64,000 nt of DNA from JANXQG01 sp963719885 (GCA_963719885.1 CAVRDP010000006.1:335587-399586); one strand, 5' to 3'. Shown: positions 36,767 through 46,315, counted from the stretch's first letter. Made by a program: numbers and translations. Notes: generated by a model from the letters alone, not told the origin.

Positions 36767-37425
36767 ATGACGACCGTCGGTAAAACCCAAGACGAGATGC
36801 TCGGCAGCCTGCCGGGCGAAAACGACGGCCAGGAAGAGCGGCGCAGACCTCTGTGGGCAAGGTCGATCACGTCCGCATCGAACGTGCGGTTCGCGAGATC
36901 CTGCTGGCCGTTGGCGAAGATCCGGATCGCGAGGGACTCCGCGAGACGCCTGCCCGGGTGGCGCGGATGTATGCCGAGTTGTTCGCCGGCCTGCACCTCG
37001 ATCCCCGCCGGCATCTGAAGAAGTTTTTCACCGAGCGCTACGATGAAGTGGTCCTGGTGCGGGACATCAGCTTCCAGAGCATGTGCGAACACCACATGTT
37101 GCCCTTCCTGGGCAAGGCCCACGTAGCCTACCTTCCCGGACCGCGGATCATCGGCCTGAGCAAACTGGCCCGGGTGGTCGAGGAAGTCGCGCGGCGGCCG
37201 CAGGTCCAGGAACGCATGACCGAGCAGATCGCCAACCTGCTGGTCGAAGAGCTCCAGGTCAAAGGCGTGGCCGTGATCGTCGAGGCGGAACATACCTGCA
37301 TGACAATTCGCGGCGTGCGGAAGCCGGGGTCGCTGTGCATCACCTCGGCCATGAAAGGACACTTCCGCACCGGATCATCGACGCGGGCCGAACTGATGAC
37401 CTTGATCTACGGAGACCGAAGGTAG
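36767..37425 (+). CDS. folE: GTP cyclohydrolase I FolE (possible frame change near N-terminus)
   Basis: Converts GTP to dihydroneopterin triphosphate for folate or queuosine-type pathways. The core is intact from 36853: VDHVRIERAVREILLAVGED, zinc and active-site motifs CEHHMLPFLGKAHVAY and AEHTCMTIRGV, ending LMTLIYGDRR. The only start in the core frame is a GTG at 36853 with no ribosome site. The ATG at 36767 (MTTVGKTQDEMLG) lies after a good promoter but in another frame; adding one base near 36845 joins it to VGKVDHV. I therefore give 36767 as start with lower certainty; the safe core is 36853-37425. Confidence 0.9.
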
Positions 37426-37452
37426 AGGTTGTTCTTTTCGGATTTCTCCTTT

Positions 37453-40437
37453 ATGCACGAGATCGATCACCAGCGCGAGAGAATTCAGGAAGACCTCCGC
37501 GGACTGATTTCAGGCGACGTGCGGTGCGACGACCTATTCTGCCAGCTCTTCTCCAGCGACGGAAGCATCTACGAGATCCGGCCGCTGGGCGTAGTCCGCC
37601 CGCGATCGACGGCCGATGTCGCCGCCTGCGTGCAATATGCGGCCGAAAAACGCATTTCCTTGCATGCCCGCGGCGCCGGCAGCGGCGTGGCCGGCGAATC
37701 GTTGGGGCCGGGGCTGGTGATCGATTTTTCCAAGTATCTGCGGCGGATCGTCAAGATCGAGGCGGAATCGGTCCGCGTGCAACCGGGAATTGTCCAGGAG
37801 CGGCTCAACGCCCAACTGCGGCCGCGAGGACGCGTCTTCGGGCCCGATCCGGCCAATGCGGCGGTCACCACGGTCGGTGGCATGATCGCCATCGATGCCT
37901 CCGGATCGCGCTGGCTGAAATACGGCTCCATGCGGCGGCATGTCCAGGGCCTGCAGGTAGTGATGGCCGACGGGCAGGTGCTGGAATTCGGCCGCGAGCC
38001 GATTGTTTCCGGCGTCAGTATCGACGGCAATCCCCGCAAACGGGAACTGATCAACCGGCTTTCCGCGATCCTGGCCGCCTCGACCGACGTCATCCGCAGC
38101 CAGCAACCCAAGAGCCCGTTGAATCGTTGTGGATACAATCTGGCTGACGTGCTTGCCGAGAACTTCCTCGATTTGGCCGGTGTTATGGTTGGTTCCGAGG
38201 GCACTTTGGGCCTGATCACCGAGGCCACGCTGGCCACCCAGGGCATGCCCCGGCATCACGGCGTGGTCTTGCTGCTATATGAAAGCCTGGACAAGGCGGC
38301 GCGCTCGTTGCCATTGATCCTGCCGTGGCGTCCGGCGGCCTGCGATTTAATGGATCGCCGCCATTTGAGCCTGGTGCGGGAGAGTGAAGTCCGTTTCGAC
38401 CTGCTGATTCCCGCCGAGGCCGAAGCGGCCATGCTGGTCGAATTCGAAGGCGACGAACCGCAGGAAATGCGCGACCAGATGCGCGGTCTGATCGAAGGCG
38501 TGCAGCAGCAGGCCCGCCTGGCCTTTGGCAGCCGCCAGGCCTTCGACCAGGAAGAGACCGAGCTCTTCCTGAACCTGCCGAATCGGGCCATGCCGCTCTT
38601 GTATCGACTCAAGGGCCCCAGCCGCCCGGTGCCCGTGGTCGAGGACGTGTCGGTGCCGCCGGACGTCCTTTCCGACTTCCTCGTGCGGACGCAAAACGTG
38701 CTCAAACGCCGGCAGGTCACGGCATCGCTGCTTTGTCACGCGGGCCATGGGCAGTTGCACATCCAGCCCTTCCTCGATCTGGACGACCCCAACGACGTGC
38801 AGCGGATGCGGCTGATGGCCGAGGAACTCTACGAGGAAGTATTCCACGTCGGCGGCACGATCGGCGGCGAGCACGCCTATGGGCTCAGCCGGACCCAGTT
38901 CCTGCGGCGGCAGGCGGGGCCGCTGTACGAGGTCTTGCGGCAGGTCAAGCAGATATTCGACCCCGAGAACGTGCTTAATCCCGGCAAGATCATCAGCGAC
39001 GATGCGGAGTTGATGACGCGCAACCTGCGTCCGCCGCTGCGGCCGCCGCAGCTTGAAGGCGACTTGCCCGCCGAAGGGCCCGAAACGCCGGCCCTTCGCG
39101 ATCTTGTGGAACTGCAAGTCAACTGGGACCCGCAGCGCGTGGCCGACGCCACCGCGCCGTGCAACCGCTGCGGCGAGTGCCGTTCGCAGTCGCCGCAAGT
39201 GCGGATGTGCCCGATCTTCCGTTTCCTGCCCACCGAAGAGGCCTCGCCGCGGGCCAAGGCGAACTTGATCCGCGGCATTCTCAATCGCAGCATCGACTTG
39301 GGTCGCTTGTCGAGCGACTCCTTCAAGGACGTGGCCGACCTCTGCGTGCACTGTCACAGTTGCCGCTTGGAATGTCCGGCGGGGGTCGATATCCCCAAGC
39401 TGATGATGGAGGCCAAGGCCGCCTATCTGCGGACCAACGGCATGCGCTTCGCCGACTGGGTCATGACGCATCTGGATCTGCTGGCCTCGATCGGCCGCTT
39501 GTTCGCTCCGCTGACGAATTGGGCCCTCGGCAACCGGCAGATGCGCTGGCTCCTGGAGAAGACGCTGGGAATCGCCCAGGGACGCAAGTTGCCACGCGTC
39601 GCCGCGCGGCCCTTTCTCCGCCGCGCGGCCCGTCGCCGGCTGACCCGGCAAAACCGCCGCAGCACGCACCGGGTGCTCTATTTCGTCGATACGTTCGCCA
39701 ACTTCCACGACCCGCAATTGGGCGAAGCGCTGGTGAGCGTGTTCAAACACAACGGCATCGGCGTTTACGTTCCAGCCGACCAGTGGTGTTCGGGCATCGC
39801 CTCGATCGCTTGCGGCGCACTGGACCAGGCGCGAACGATTGCCAAGCATAATATCGCCCTCCTGGCCGAGGCCGTGCGGCAAGGCTACCACATCATCGCC
39901 ACGGAACCCGCCGCCGTGCTCTGTCTGACGCACGAGTATCTGCATCTGATCGACGATGAGGACTCGCGCCTGGTGGCCGAACACAGCAGCGAGGCATGCA
40001 GCTATCTTTGGAAAATGCACCTCACGGGCAAGTTGCAACTCGACTTCAAACTGGTTCACGCCAGCCTGGGATACCACACTCCCTGTCATCTGCGGGCGCT
40101 GAACGTCGGCACTCCGGGAGAAAACCTGCTGGGACTGGTCCCCGGTTTGCGATTGCACCATATCGAGCAGGGATGTTCCGGCATGGCGGGCACCTTCGGC
40201 ATGTTGCACCGCAACTACCGCAGCAGTCTGCGGGCAGGCTGGGGACTAATTTCCAAGCTGAGGAATCCGGCGATCCAAGCGGGCACGACGGAGTGCAGTT
40301 CCTGCCGCATTCAGATGGAGCAAGGCACAACGAAACGGACCATTCACCCCATGAAACTGCTTGCCTTGGCCTACGGACTGATGCCCGAGGTTGCATCGCT
40401 GTTAACCACGCCAGGGGAGGAACTAGTCGTTACTTAG
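37453..40437 (+). CDS. FAD-linked oxidase fused to (Fe-S) and CCG-type domains (D-lactate/glycolate dehydrogenase-like)
   Basis: A 994-residue fusion like YdiJ or GlcD-GlcF: FAD-linked oxidation of a 2-hydroxy acid passed to iron-sulfur clusters. N-terminal FAD domain (ISLHARGAGSGVAGESLGPG; AAVTTVGGMIAIDASGSRW). The middle FAD-oxidase C domain ends EHAYGLSRTQFLRRQAGP. Two ferredoxin-type motifs follow: CNRCGECRSQSPQVRMCPIF and CVHCHSCRLECPAGVD. The C-terminal part has GYHTPCHLRALNVG, GCSGMAGTFGMLHRNY and TECSSCRIQMEQG, the CCG-type heterodisulfide domain. Start chosen at ATG 37453; a TTG at 37429 is possible. Four bases after folE's stop a TTG begins, so it may be coupled to folE. Confidence 0.9.
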   Translation: MHEIDHQRERIQEDLRGLISGDVRCDDLFCQLFSSDGSIYEIRPLGVVRPRSTADVAACVQYAAEKRISLHARGAGSGVAGESLGPGLVIDFSKYLRRIVKIEAESVRVQPGIVQERLNAQLRPRGRVFGPDPANAAVTTVGGMIAIDASGSRWLKYGSMRRHVQGLQVVMADGQVLEFGREPIVSGVSIDGNPRKRELINRLSAILAASTDVIRSQQPKSPLNRCGYNLADVLAENFLDLAGVMVGSEGTLGLITEATLATQGMPRHHGVVLLLYESLDKAARSLPLILPWRPAACDLMDRRHLSLVRESEVRFDLLIPAEAEAAMLVEFEGDEPQEMRDQMRGLIEGVQQQARLAFGSRQAFDQEETELFLNLPNRAMPLLYRLKGPSRPVPVVEDVSVPPDVLSDFLVRTQNVLKRRQVTASLLCHAGHGQLHIQPFLDLDDPNDVQRMRLMAEELYEEVFHVGGTIGGEHAYGLSRTQFLRRQAGPLYEVLRQVKQIFDPENVLNPGKIISDDAELMTRNLRPPLRPPQLEGDLPAEGPETPALRDLVELQVNWDPQRVADATAPCNRCGECRSQSPQVRMCPIFRFLPTEEASPRAKANLIRGILNRSIDLGRLSSDSFKDVADLCVHCHSCRLECPAGVDIPKLMMEAKAAYLRTNGMRFADWVMTHLDLLASIGRLFAPLTNWALGNRQMRWLLEKTLGIAQGRKLPRVAARPFLRRAARRRLTRQNRRSTHRVLYFVDTFANFHDPQLGEALVSVFKHNGIGVYVPADQWCSGIASIACGALDQARTIAKHNIALLAEAVRQGYHIIATEPAAVLCLTHEYLHLIDDEDSRLVAEHSSEACSYLWKMHLTGKLQLDFKLVHASLGYHTPCHLRALNVGTPGENLLGLVPGLRLHHIEQGCSGMAGTFGMLHRNYRSSLRAGWGLISKLRNPAIQAGTTECSSCRIQMEQGTTKRTIHPMKLLALAYGLMPEVASLLTTPGEELVVT

Positions 40438-40489
40438 CATTGAAACTCGAAATAACCTCGCAAACTTTCCAGATAATTTTTTAATTGCC

Positions 40490-40921
40490 ATGTCGACAAC
40501 ACCTTGGTATCACGCCGGGCTACGATTTCAGTGTACGCAGTGCGGCAGTTGCTGTACGGGGGCGCCGGGCTACGTATGGGTCAACAAAGCTGAAATCGCG
40601 GCTTTGGCCGCGCTGCTGAAACTGGATCTCGACGAGTTCGAAAAGCGGTACGTGCGGCGGGTTGCCAACTCTATCGGGGGTCGGCGCAAGAGCCTGATCG
40701 AGTTTCCCAACGGCGATTGCGTTTTCTTTCACGGCGAAAGCCGAACCTGCATGGTCTATGATGGCCGGCCGCGCCAGTGCCGCACCTGGCCATTTTGGAA
40801 CTCGAATCTCTCCAGCCCGGAGGCCTGGGAGCAGGCCGCGGAACGTTGTCCGGGCTGCAATCGCGGCAAGCTAGTGGTGCTGGAGAAAATCGAGGCACAG
40901 CGGAATATCGTGCCGGTGTAA
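40490..40921 (+). CDS. YkgJ family metal-cluster-binding protein
   Basis: A 143-residue cytoplasmic protein of the YkgJ (UPF0153) family, with eight conserved Cys thought to bind zinc or an Fe-S cluster. Seen: FQCTQCGSCCTGAPGYVWV, then GDCVFFHGESRTCMVYDGRP, RQCRTWPFW and CPGCNRG. The spacing is that of the family. It follows the FAD/Fe-S oxidoreductase gene by 52 bases on the same strand and may serve that enzyme; this is inference. Start ATG at 40490. Confidence 0.88.
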   Translation: MSTTPWYHAGLRFQCTQCGSCCTGAPGYVWVNKAEIAALAALLKLDLDEFEKRYVRRVANSIGGRRKSLIEFPNGDCVFFHGESRTCMVYDGRPRQCRTWPFWNSNLSSPEAWEQAAERCPGCNRGKLVVLEKIEAQRNIVPV

Positions 40922-41280
40922 ACCTATTCCGATTGCGCTGATTCTAACGATTAGTTCAAGTTTCCTGTCTATAAGGCCGATTAACGCTTTCGTTCCCTTT
41001 CCCTGCCCGAGGCCGGCGTGCCCTGGACCTGGGTCGGGAAATAAGTTCTAAGTTCTTTGAAAACATACACTTACGACCTAGAAGCTTAAATCGCTGGGGG
41101 AGGACGATGGCAGTCGTTCTCACGACGAATTTCCCAGTCCGCGACCGCACTTCGCTCCGATTGACCTTGACTCTACTCGTTACAGGGCTTACACTTGGAG
41201 CATGATAAGTGGTTCCGTGGGGACTGAGGAAATCCCCGGGAAACGCCGCTGGCGACCTCTTCTACCAGGAGATTCGAGCC
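40922..41280. other. Intergenic region with HU promoter
   Basis: About 360 bases before the HU gene. The promoter lies at 41167-41195, and its leader holds a small hairpin GGGGACTGAGGAAATCCCC near 41218. Nothing else recognised. Confidence 0.6.
41167..41195 (+). promoter_or_regulatory. Promoter of the HU gene
   Basis: TTGACT (41167-41172), a 17-base spacer and TACACT (41190-41195); a second TTGACC overlaps upstream at 41161. The transcript would have an untranslated leader of about 80 bases. Confidence 0.65.
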
Positions 41281-41667
41281 GTGACCAAGAAGGAGATCGT
41301 TCGCACCATTTCCGAGGAAATTGGGCTGACTCAGTTGCAGACTAAGGAAATCGTGCAGAAAACCTTCAACGCGATCGTCGAGGCCCTCGTGGAAGAGGGC
41401 CGTATTGAATTGCGCAACTTCGGCGTGTTTGAGGTCAAGCGGCGCGCGCCACGCAAGGCACGCAACCCGCGAACGGGCGACAAAGTTTTCGTTCCCGAGA
41501 AGTACGTCGTCACCTTCAAGCCAGGGAAGGAGATGGAAGAACGCGTTCGGGAGCTCGAACGCCAAGCGGCAATCCGGGCAAAGTTGGCATCAGAAGGTGG
41601 CGGTTCCATGGTAGAAAAACTTGGCGCCACAACGAGTTACGACCACCAGCCCGATAACGGTTCGTAG
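41281..41667 (+). CDS. HU/IHF family DNA-binding protein
   Basis: Nucleoid protein that bends DNA, 128 residues. Start GTG at 41281 with AGGAG upstream, giving MTKKEIVRTISEEIGLTQLQ. Core: KTFNAIVEALVEEGRIELRN, FGVFEVKRRAPRKARNPRTG (the DNA-binding arm, with RNPRTG) and YVVTFKPGKEMEERV. Odd: about 35 extra C-terminal residues (AKLASEGGGSMVEKLGATTS and beyond) not usual in HU, which ends near residue 90. A reader could also choose an upstream start, but this would add residues before the family start. Confidence 0.93.
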   Translation: MTKKEIVRTISEEIGLTQLQTKEIVQKTFNAIVEALVEEGRIELRNFGVFEVKRRAPRKARNPRTGDKVFVPEKYVVTFKPGKEMEERVRELERQAAIRAKLASEGGGSMVEKLGATTSYDHQPDNGS

Positions 41668-41842
41668 CAGGTTTCGAGGTTTTTGACCCTGACCCTACGC
41701 TGTTTTTCCCGCAGCAGCATTTTTCTCCTCTCGCAAGTCACGACTTCGGCCGTAAGGAAATCGACTGTGTTGGAACACACAGTTGCTGAAGCCATTGTTT
41801 GACCAAATCGATTATCGTTCCCTTGCATGGAGGATTCGTCAC

Positions 41843-42061
41843 GTGCGCAATTTGATTTTGACGCTGACCTTGGGCTGGCTGGTCTCTGCGACCAGCGGAT
41901 GTGCCATTCCCGCTTACTCGGGCGACCCCAGCCGCCGGGCGCAGGAAGCGATTTACACCTCGGAGAACCTGCGTCTCATCCAGGACGAATGGGAGCGATT
42001 CTGGCTCCTTGATCAGCCGGACCACATGACGCCTTACCGTACGCACGGCGGCATGATCTAG
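41843..42061 (+). CDS. Small lipoprotein, planctomycete-type
   Basis: A 72-residue predicted lipoprotein. GTG start at 41843 with GGAGG nine bases upstream. Signal peptide LILTLTLGWLVSATSGCAIP with lipobox SGC; the mature part is only about 50 residues (QEAIYTSENLRLIQDEWERF, LLDQPDHMTPYRTHGGMI). The hydrophilic mature part with RLIQDEWERFW suggests a helix. I recall similar small lipoproteins in other planctomycetes, but no function. Stands between HU and pyrD on the same strand, 76 bases before pyrD. Confidence 0.8.
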   Translation: MRNLILTLTLGWLVSATSGCAIPAYSGDPSRRAQEAIYTSENLRLIQDEWERFWLLDQPDHMTPYRTHGGMI

Positions 42062-42136
42062 GCAAATTGACAGTTCTCGGCCGAAGCGCTAAACTGGTGC
42101 TTTTGACCTTGCGCGACAGCCCACTGTCGCCATGTC

Positions 42137-43081
42137 TTGCCGAAGGCCAATTTGATCGTGGATCTTGCCGACGTGGATCTTGCCGTAGACTTGGGGCGAT
42201 TGCGCCTGGCCAGCCCCATCCTCGTGGCGTCCGGGACCTTTGGTTACGCCCAGGAGATGGCCGGGCTAGTGGACCTCGGCCGTCTAGGGGGAATTCTGCC
42301 AAAAACCATCACGCAGAATCCTCGCCCCGGCAATCCGCCGCCGCGGACCTACGAGACGAGCAGCGGCATGCTCAATTCGATCGGCCTGGATAACGACGGC
42401 ATCGAGTCATTCACCGCCAATATGTTGCCGTATCTGGCCGGGCTGGGCACGAAGATCATCGTCAGTATCGCAGGCAAGAGCCGGCAGGAGTTCGTGGAAA
42501 TGGCCGCCCGCCTCGACGGCTTACCCGGCGTCGATGCCTTGGAGCTGAACGTCTCCTGTCCCAATGTCAGTGGCGGAGTCGATTTCGGCACCGACCCCAG
42601 GTTGTGCGAGGGCGTGGTGGCCGGCGTCCGCAAAGCATGCGGCGTGCCGGTGATCGCCAAGCTGACGCCCAACGTGACCGATGTCGCCTGCATTGCCCGG
42701 GCCGCCGAGGCCGGGGGCAGCGACGCCATTGCAGTGATCAACACCTGCCTGGGCATGGCGATCAACTGGCGGCGGCGGCGCTCGCAATTGGGGCGGATGA
42801 TGGGCGGACTGAGCGGCCCCGCCATCAAGCCCATCGCCTTGCGAGCGGTCTTTCAGGCGGCCCAGGCGGTACGGATACCGATCGTCGGCATCGGCGGCAT
42901 CGCCACGATCGACGACGTCATGGATTTCCTCGTGACGGGTGCCACGGCCGTTCAAATCGGCACCGCGAACTTTTACAACCCCACAGTTTCGATGCAACTG
43001 CTCGATGCCCTGCCGGCAGCCCTGCGCGAACTCGGCGCAGCTTCCGTGCGTGACGTCGTGGGAACGCTCCTCGTCGAGTGA
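42137..43081 (+). CDS. pyrD: Dihydroorotate dehydrogenase, class 1B type
   Basis: FMN enzyme oxidising dihydroorotate to orotate in pyrimidine synthesis. 314 residues, intact. Family text: LASPILVASGTFGYAQEM, YETSSGMLNSIGLDNDGIES, the catalytic Cys loop NVSCPNVSGG, KLTPNVTDV, INTCLGMAINW and IVGIGGIATIDDVMDFLVTG, AVQIGTANFYNP. A Cys (not Ser) base and IGTANF favour class 1B, which pairs with the electron-transfer subunit PyrK; no pyrK is seen here. The start could be TTG 42137 or a GTG a few codons later. Confidence 0.93.
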   Translation: MPKANLIVDLADVDLAVDLGRLRLASPILVASGTFGYAQEMAGLVDLGRLGGILPKTITQNPRPGNPPPRTYETSSGMLNSIGLDNDGIESFTANMLPYLAGLGTKIIVSIAGKSRQEFVEMAARLDGLPGVDALELNVSCPNVSGGVDFGTDPRLCEGVVAGVRKACGVPVIAKLTPNVTDVACIARAAEAGGSDAIAVINTCLGMAINWRRRRSQLGRMMGGLSGPAIKPIALRAVFQAAQAVRIPIVGIGGIATIDDVMDFLVTGATAVQIGTANFYNPTVSMQLLDALPAALRELGAASVRDVVGTLLVE

Positions 43082-43095
43082 CACCGACATCCCGC

Positions 43096-43133
43096 ATTCA
43101 TCCTTCACCCTTCATCCCTCATTCTTCATCCCT
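43096..43133. repeat. TTCATCC heptamer-like array before trpS
   Basis: Five TTCATCC-type units between pyrD and trpS. The array ends three bases before the trpS ATG, where a ribosome site would be expected. Confidence 0.85.
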
Positions 43134-43136
43134 GCC

Positions 43137-44107
43137 ATGCCACGCGTTCTTTCCGGCATTCAGCCCACCGGGCGTTTCCACTGGGGCAACTATTTCGGCG
43201 CAATTCAGCAGTACATCGACCTGCAAGACACGCCCGAAACGGCCTTTTACTTCATCGCCGACCTGCACGCCTTGACAACGGTCCGCAATCCGGCCGAGTT
43301 GCGCGGCTATACGCTCGATGCGGCGCTCGACTTGTTGGCCTTGGGGCTCGATCCGAATCGGGCCTCGTTGTTCCTGCAGTCGGACGTGCCCGAGGTGGCC
43401 CAACTCTGCTGGATCCTTCTCAGCGGCGCACCCATGGGCCTGCTGGAACGATGCGTTTCCTACAAGGACAAGAAGGCCCGCGGGATCCGCGCCGACGCCG
43501 GGCTGTTCACCTATCCCGTGCTCATGGCGGCCGACATCCTGGTCTACGACTCGAACATCGTGCCCGTGGGCGAGGACCAGGTCCAGCACATCGAGGTGGC
43601 GCGCGACCTGGCGGGCAGTTTCAATCACGAGTTCGGCGAGACCTTCGTGCTGCCGAAGGAGAAGATCCTCGGCAGTTCCGCCCGGGTTCCCGGCATCGAC
43701 GGCCAGAAGATGTCGAAGAGCTACGGCAACACGCTGCCGGTCTTCGAGGATCCCAAGGTCCTGCGCAAGCAGATCATGCGGATCGTCACCGACTCGCGTC
43801 TGCCCGAGCAGCCCAAGCCGCCCGAAGGCGACCACTTGTTCGAGTTGTACTCGCTCTTTGCCTCCGCCGAACAGCGCGAGACGCTGGCAGCCACGTATCG
43901 CCGCGGCGGATTCGGCTACGGCGAGGTCAAGAAGGCCCTGGCTGATCTGGCGGTCGATTTTTTCGCGCCGCCCGGCAGCGCCGCGGAGAATTGGTCGCCC
44001 ATCCTGAGCAGGTCCGAGAAATTCTCGGCGATGGGGCCGCCACCGCCCGCAAGAAAGCGGCCGAAGTGCTGCTGCGGGCGGAGAAGGCGTGCGGGCTGAG
44101 ACATTAG
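43137..44107 (+). CDS. trpS: Tryptophanyl-tRNA synthetase (frameshifted near C-terminus)
   Basis: Class I aminoacyl-tRNA synthetase charging tRNA-Trp. Start ATG at 43137 (MPRVLSGIQPTGRFHWGN, the HIGH-type site). Further: ALTTVRNPAELRGYTLD, GLLERCVSYKDKKARGI, DQVQHIEVARDLAGSFN and the KMSKS motif in GIDGQKMSKSYGNTLPV. Near 43975 the frame breaks after AVDFFAP; adding one base restores LVAHPEQVREILGDGAATAR and KKAAEVLLRAEKACGLRH with a TAG at 44105-44107. The restored length is about 323 residues, normal. No Shine-Dalgarno site is seen because a repeat array abuts the start. Confidence 0.93.
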
Positions 44108-44116
44108 GGAGAGGAA

Positions 44117-44812
44117 TTGGCACAGTATCGGTTTCGGATGCAGCGACTAATGCCCACACCAATCGTGACTTCCAACCCGAAAAGGCTGAATTGGCGGTCC
44201 CTCCATGCGGGCGTGTTCCTGGTCCTGTTTCTGCTGGCGCTGCATGTTCCGGCGGCAGGGCGTTGGCCCTGGTATCTGCTTGTCCCCACCATGGCGTATG
44301 CCCTGCTCTGCGGAATTCTTCCTCCGCTCCGGCGAACGTGCGTCTGGCTGGCAGTCGGGAGATCGGACTGGGCCGCTTTGACTGCCACGGCCGGCATCGC
44401 TCTCTTGTCAACGCTGGGTTTGGTCCTCTACCAGTACATCATGAATCCCGACGTGCATGCGCTTTCTGCCCGCCTGCCCGGGACGCGTCTCGGCAGTGCG
44501 ATTCTGGCGGGAGCGTGCTTTTCCGTTGTGAACGCAGCGCTGGAAGAAATCCTTTTCCGCGGCGTGATCTACGACGCCCTGGAGTCCCAATGGGGATGGC
44601 AAACAGCGGCAATCATTTCGGGCGCTGTCTTCGGGGTGTTTCATGTCGCAGGATATCCCCCAGGGCCATTGGGGGCCCTGATGGCCGGCCTCTACGGCAT
44701 CCTGTTAGGTTGGCTGAGAGGTCGAACGGGCGGGTTGCTGTGGCCAATCGCAGCCCATGTTGTTGCCGATGCCACCATATTTGGCATTCTTGTTCATGCA
44801 GGATCAGCGTAG
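44117..44812 (+). CDS. CPBP family intramembrane metalloprotease
   Basis: A 231-residue polytopic membrane protein of the CPBP (CAAX protease/bacteriocin-processing) family. Catalytic motifs are all present: EEILFRGVIYDAL (E-E-x-x-x-R), FGVFHVAGYPPGP (F-x-x-x-H) and HVVADATIFGIL (H-x-x-x-D/N-type). At least six hydrophobic helices. Substrate unknown; family members process small lipoproteins or bacteriocins. TTG start at 44117, ten bases after the corrected trpS stop, so coupling to trpS is possible. It converges with the NfeD-like gene. Confidence 0.9.
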   Translation: MAQYRFRMQRLMPTPIVTSNPKRLNWRSLHAGVFLVLFLLALHVPAAGRWPWYLLVPTMAYALLCGILPPLRRTCVWLAVGRSDWAALTATAGIALLSTLGLVLYQYIMNPDVHALSARLPGTRLGSAILAGACFSVVNAALEEILFRGVIYDALESQWGWQTAAIISGAVFGVFHVAGYPPGPLGALMAGLYGILLGWLRGRTGGLLWPIAAHVVADATIFGILVHAGSA

Positions 44813-44830
44813 CGGTATCCCAGTCGAATG

Positions 44831-46315
44831 CTACGTCTGCTCCTCGATCGCTTCCACCAGCACCTGGTTGCCGGTTACGCGGACCACGCGTATCGGCGTG
44901 CCGCGATCGAGAAAATCGCCGCAGGCAAGCACGTCGATCGTCCGCTCGCCGAAGCGGCCTTTCCCGCCGGGCCGCAACGGCGTGTGAGCGACGCCCACGT
45001 CGCCGACTGCAAGGCGGGCTTCGCCCGTCGAGCCCGAAGCCTTTTCCGTCGCCGATTCTGCATCGGGCGGGGCCAACATCAAGCGGTTCAGCAGCGGCAG
45101 CGAATCCATCCGCCGCGTAAGCACCACAGCCACGGCGACGAAGATGCCGCAGGAAATCACGACCATAGCCATCGTCCCCGCCAAGGTGTGCAGGTCGCGG
45201 GGCGTTTCCGGACGCAAGAATCCCTGACAGGCCATCACCAGGCTCACGAGAACCAGGGCCGCCCCGGCCAGCCCGGGCACGATCGTTCCAGGCAAGATAA
45301 AGATCTCCACCGCGATGCAGGCCAGGCCCAAGACGAAGAGCAAGACCGCCAGCCAACCGGCCGTGCCGCCGAGGAAGTGGCTCCAGAACAGGAGCAGAAA
45401 GCATGCCGCGGCGATCAGCCCGCCGACGCCGTGGCCGGGCGCCATGGCTTCCATGTACAGTCCGCTCAGGCCGACGATCAAGAGCAAGGCGGTGATCAAC
45501 CACCAGTTGAGGTACTCCACGGCGATATCGACACCAGTGGGCTCGATGACGTGCAACTGCGACTCGCTGAGCCCGTAGCGCCTAGCCAACTCGTCACGGT
45601 TGCCAACCAGCGCGTCGGCAAGCCCCACGTCGGCTGCCTTTCGACCCGTTAAGGCCAGGAATCGGTTGTCGCCGGAGTCGGCGACTGCTTCCAGTTTCTC
45701 CCACTCGTCCTTGGCTGCGGCGTCGAAGTCGCGTTCGGAAATATAGGTCTCCTGGCGCGTCTTCCGATTGCGAACGTGAAAAACCTTGAGGTTCCTGTCG
45801 GCCATGGCCTCAGCCAACGCCGGCGGACGTCCCTTGGCTTCGGCCAGGCTGCGCAGGGCATCAGTGAGATAGCTGACAATCTTCTCCGGCGCATGTTCGA
45901 AGATCGCAAACTCACCGAGAACGATGGGACCGGCGTCGCCAAGCCGGGCCTGCGGGGCCATGACAATTTCGTCGCAGCCCAATGCGGCAATCGCCGCCCC
46001 GCTGATGGCGTCGCGCGGAATGTAGGCCACCGTGTGCGCCCAGCCCAGTTGCTGCAGGCGTTCAGCGATCCGCAAGCTGGCAAACATCTCCCCGCCCATG
46101 CTGTCGATCTCCAGGATCACCAGGTCGGCGCTCTGCTGCTTGGCGGCGTCCAGCTTGCGGTAAAAATACGTTTCCAGCCCGGGACGAATCTCTCCCTCAA
46201 AGCGGATGATGACTCCATGGTCGTACTTTTTCGGCGGTTCCTTGGCAGATGCCTTGGGGGCGGCCAATAGGAGCAGGCCGATGGCAACGAAAGCAAGCAG
46301 TCGTAGATTGTGCAA
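44831..46315 (-). CDS. NfeD family membrane-bound ClpP-class protease
   Basis: Long-form NfeD protein, about 494 residues: signal peptide (LLAFVAIGLLLLAAPKASAK), ClpP-like serine protease domain, several membrane helices, and a small C-terminal OB-like domain. Protease domain: LVILEIDSMGGEMFASLRIA and AYIPRDAISGAAIAALGCDE, where Ser in ISGAA fits the nucleophile. Membrane part: HGVGGLIAAACFLLLFWSHF and onward. The C-terminal domain VGDVGVAHTPLRPGGKGRFG and IRVVRVTGNQVLVEA is the classic NfeD end. I choose TTG 46315 because the N-terminus is then a clean signal peptide with GGAAAGG upstream. The partner floA/SPFH gene is not in the window. Confidence 0.9.
   Translation of the reverse strand: MHNLRLLAFVAIGLLLLAAPKASAKEPPKKYDHGVIIRFEGEIRPGLETYFYRKLDAAKQQSADLVILEIDSMGGEMFASLRIAERLQQLGWAHTVAYIPRDAISGAAIAALGCDEIVMAPQARLGDAGPIVLGEFAIFEHAPEKIVSYLTDALRSLAEAKGRPPALAEAMADRNLKVFHVRNRKTRQETYISERDFDAAAKDEWEKLEAVADSGDNRFLALTGRKAADVGLADALVGNRDELARRYGLSESQLHVIEPTGVDIAVEYLNWWLITALLLIVGLSGLYMEAMAPGHGVGGLIAAACFLLLFWSHFLGGTAGWLAVLLFVLGLACIAVEIFILPGTIVPGLAGAALVLVSLVMACQGFLRPETPRDLHTLAGTMAMVVISCGIFVAVAVVLTRRMDSLPLLNRLMLAPPDAESATEKASGSTGEARLAVGDVGVAHTPLRPGGKGRFGERTIDVLACGDFLDRGTPIRVVRVTGNQVLVEAIEEQT

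Noticed and set aside
38347..40209. Long open frame on the minus strand opposite the FAD/Fe-S oxidoreductase (about 620 residues)
   Set aside because: It mirrors the codon pattern of the plus-strand gene, has no ribosome site and reads as low-information text; the plus strand has clear motifs.
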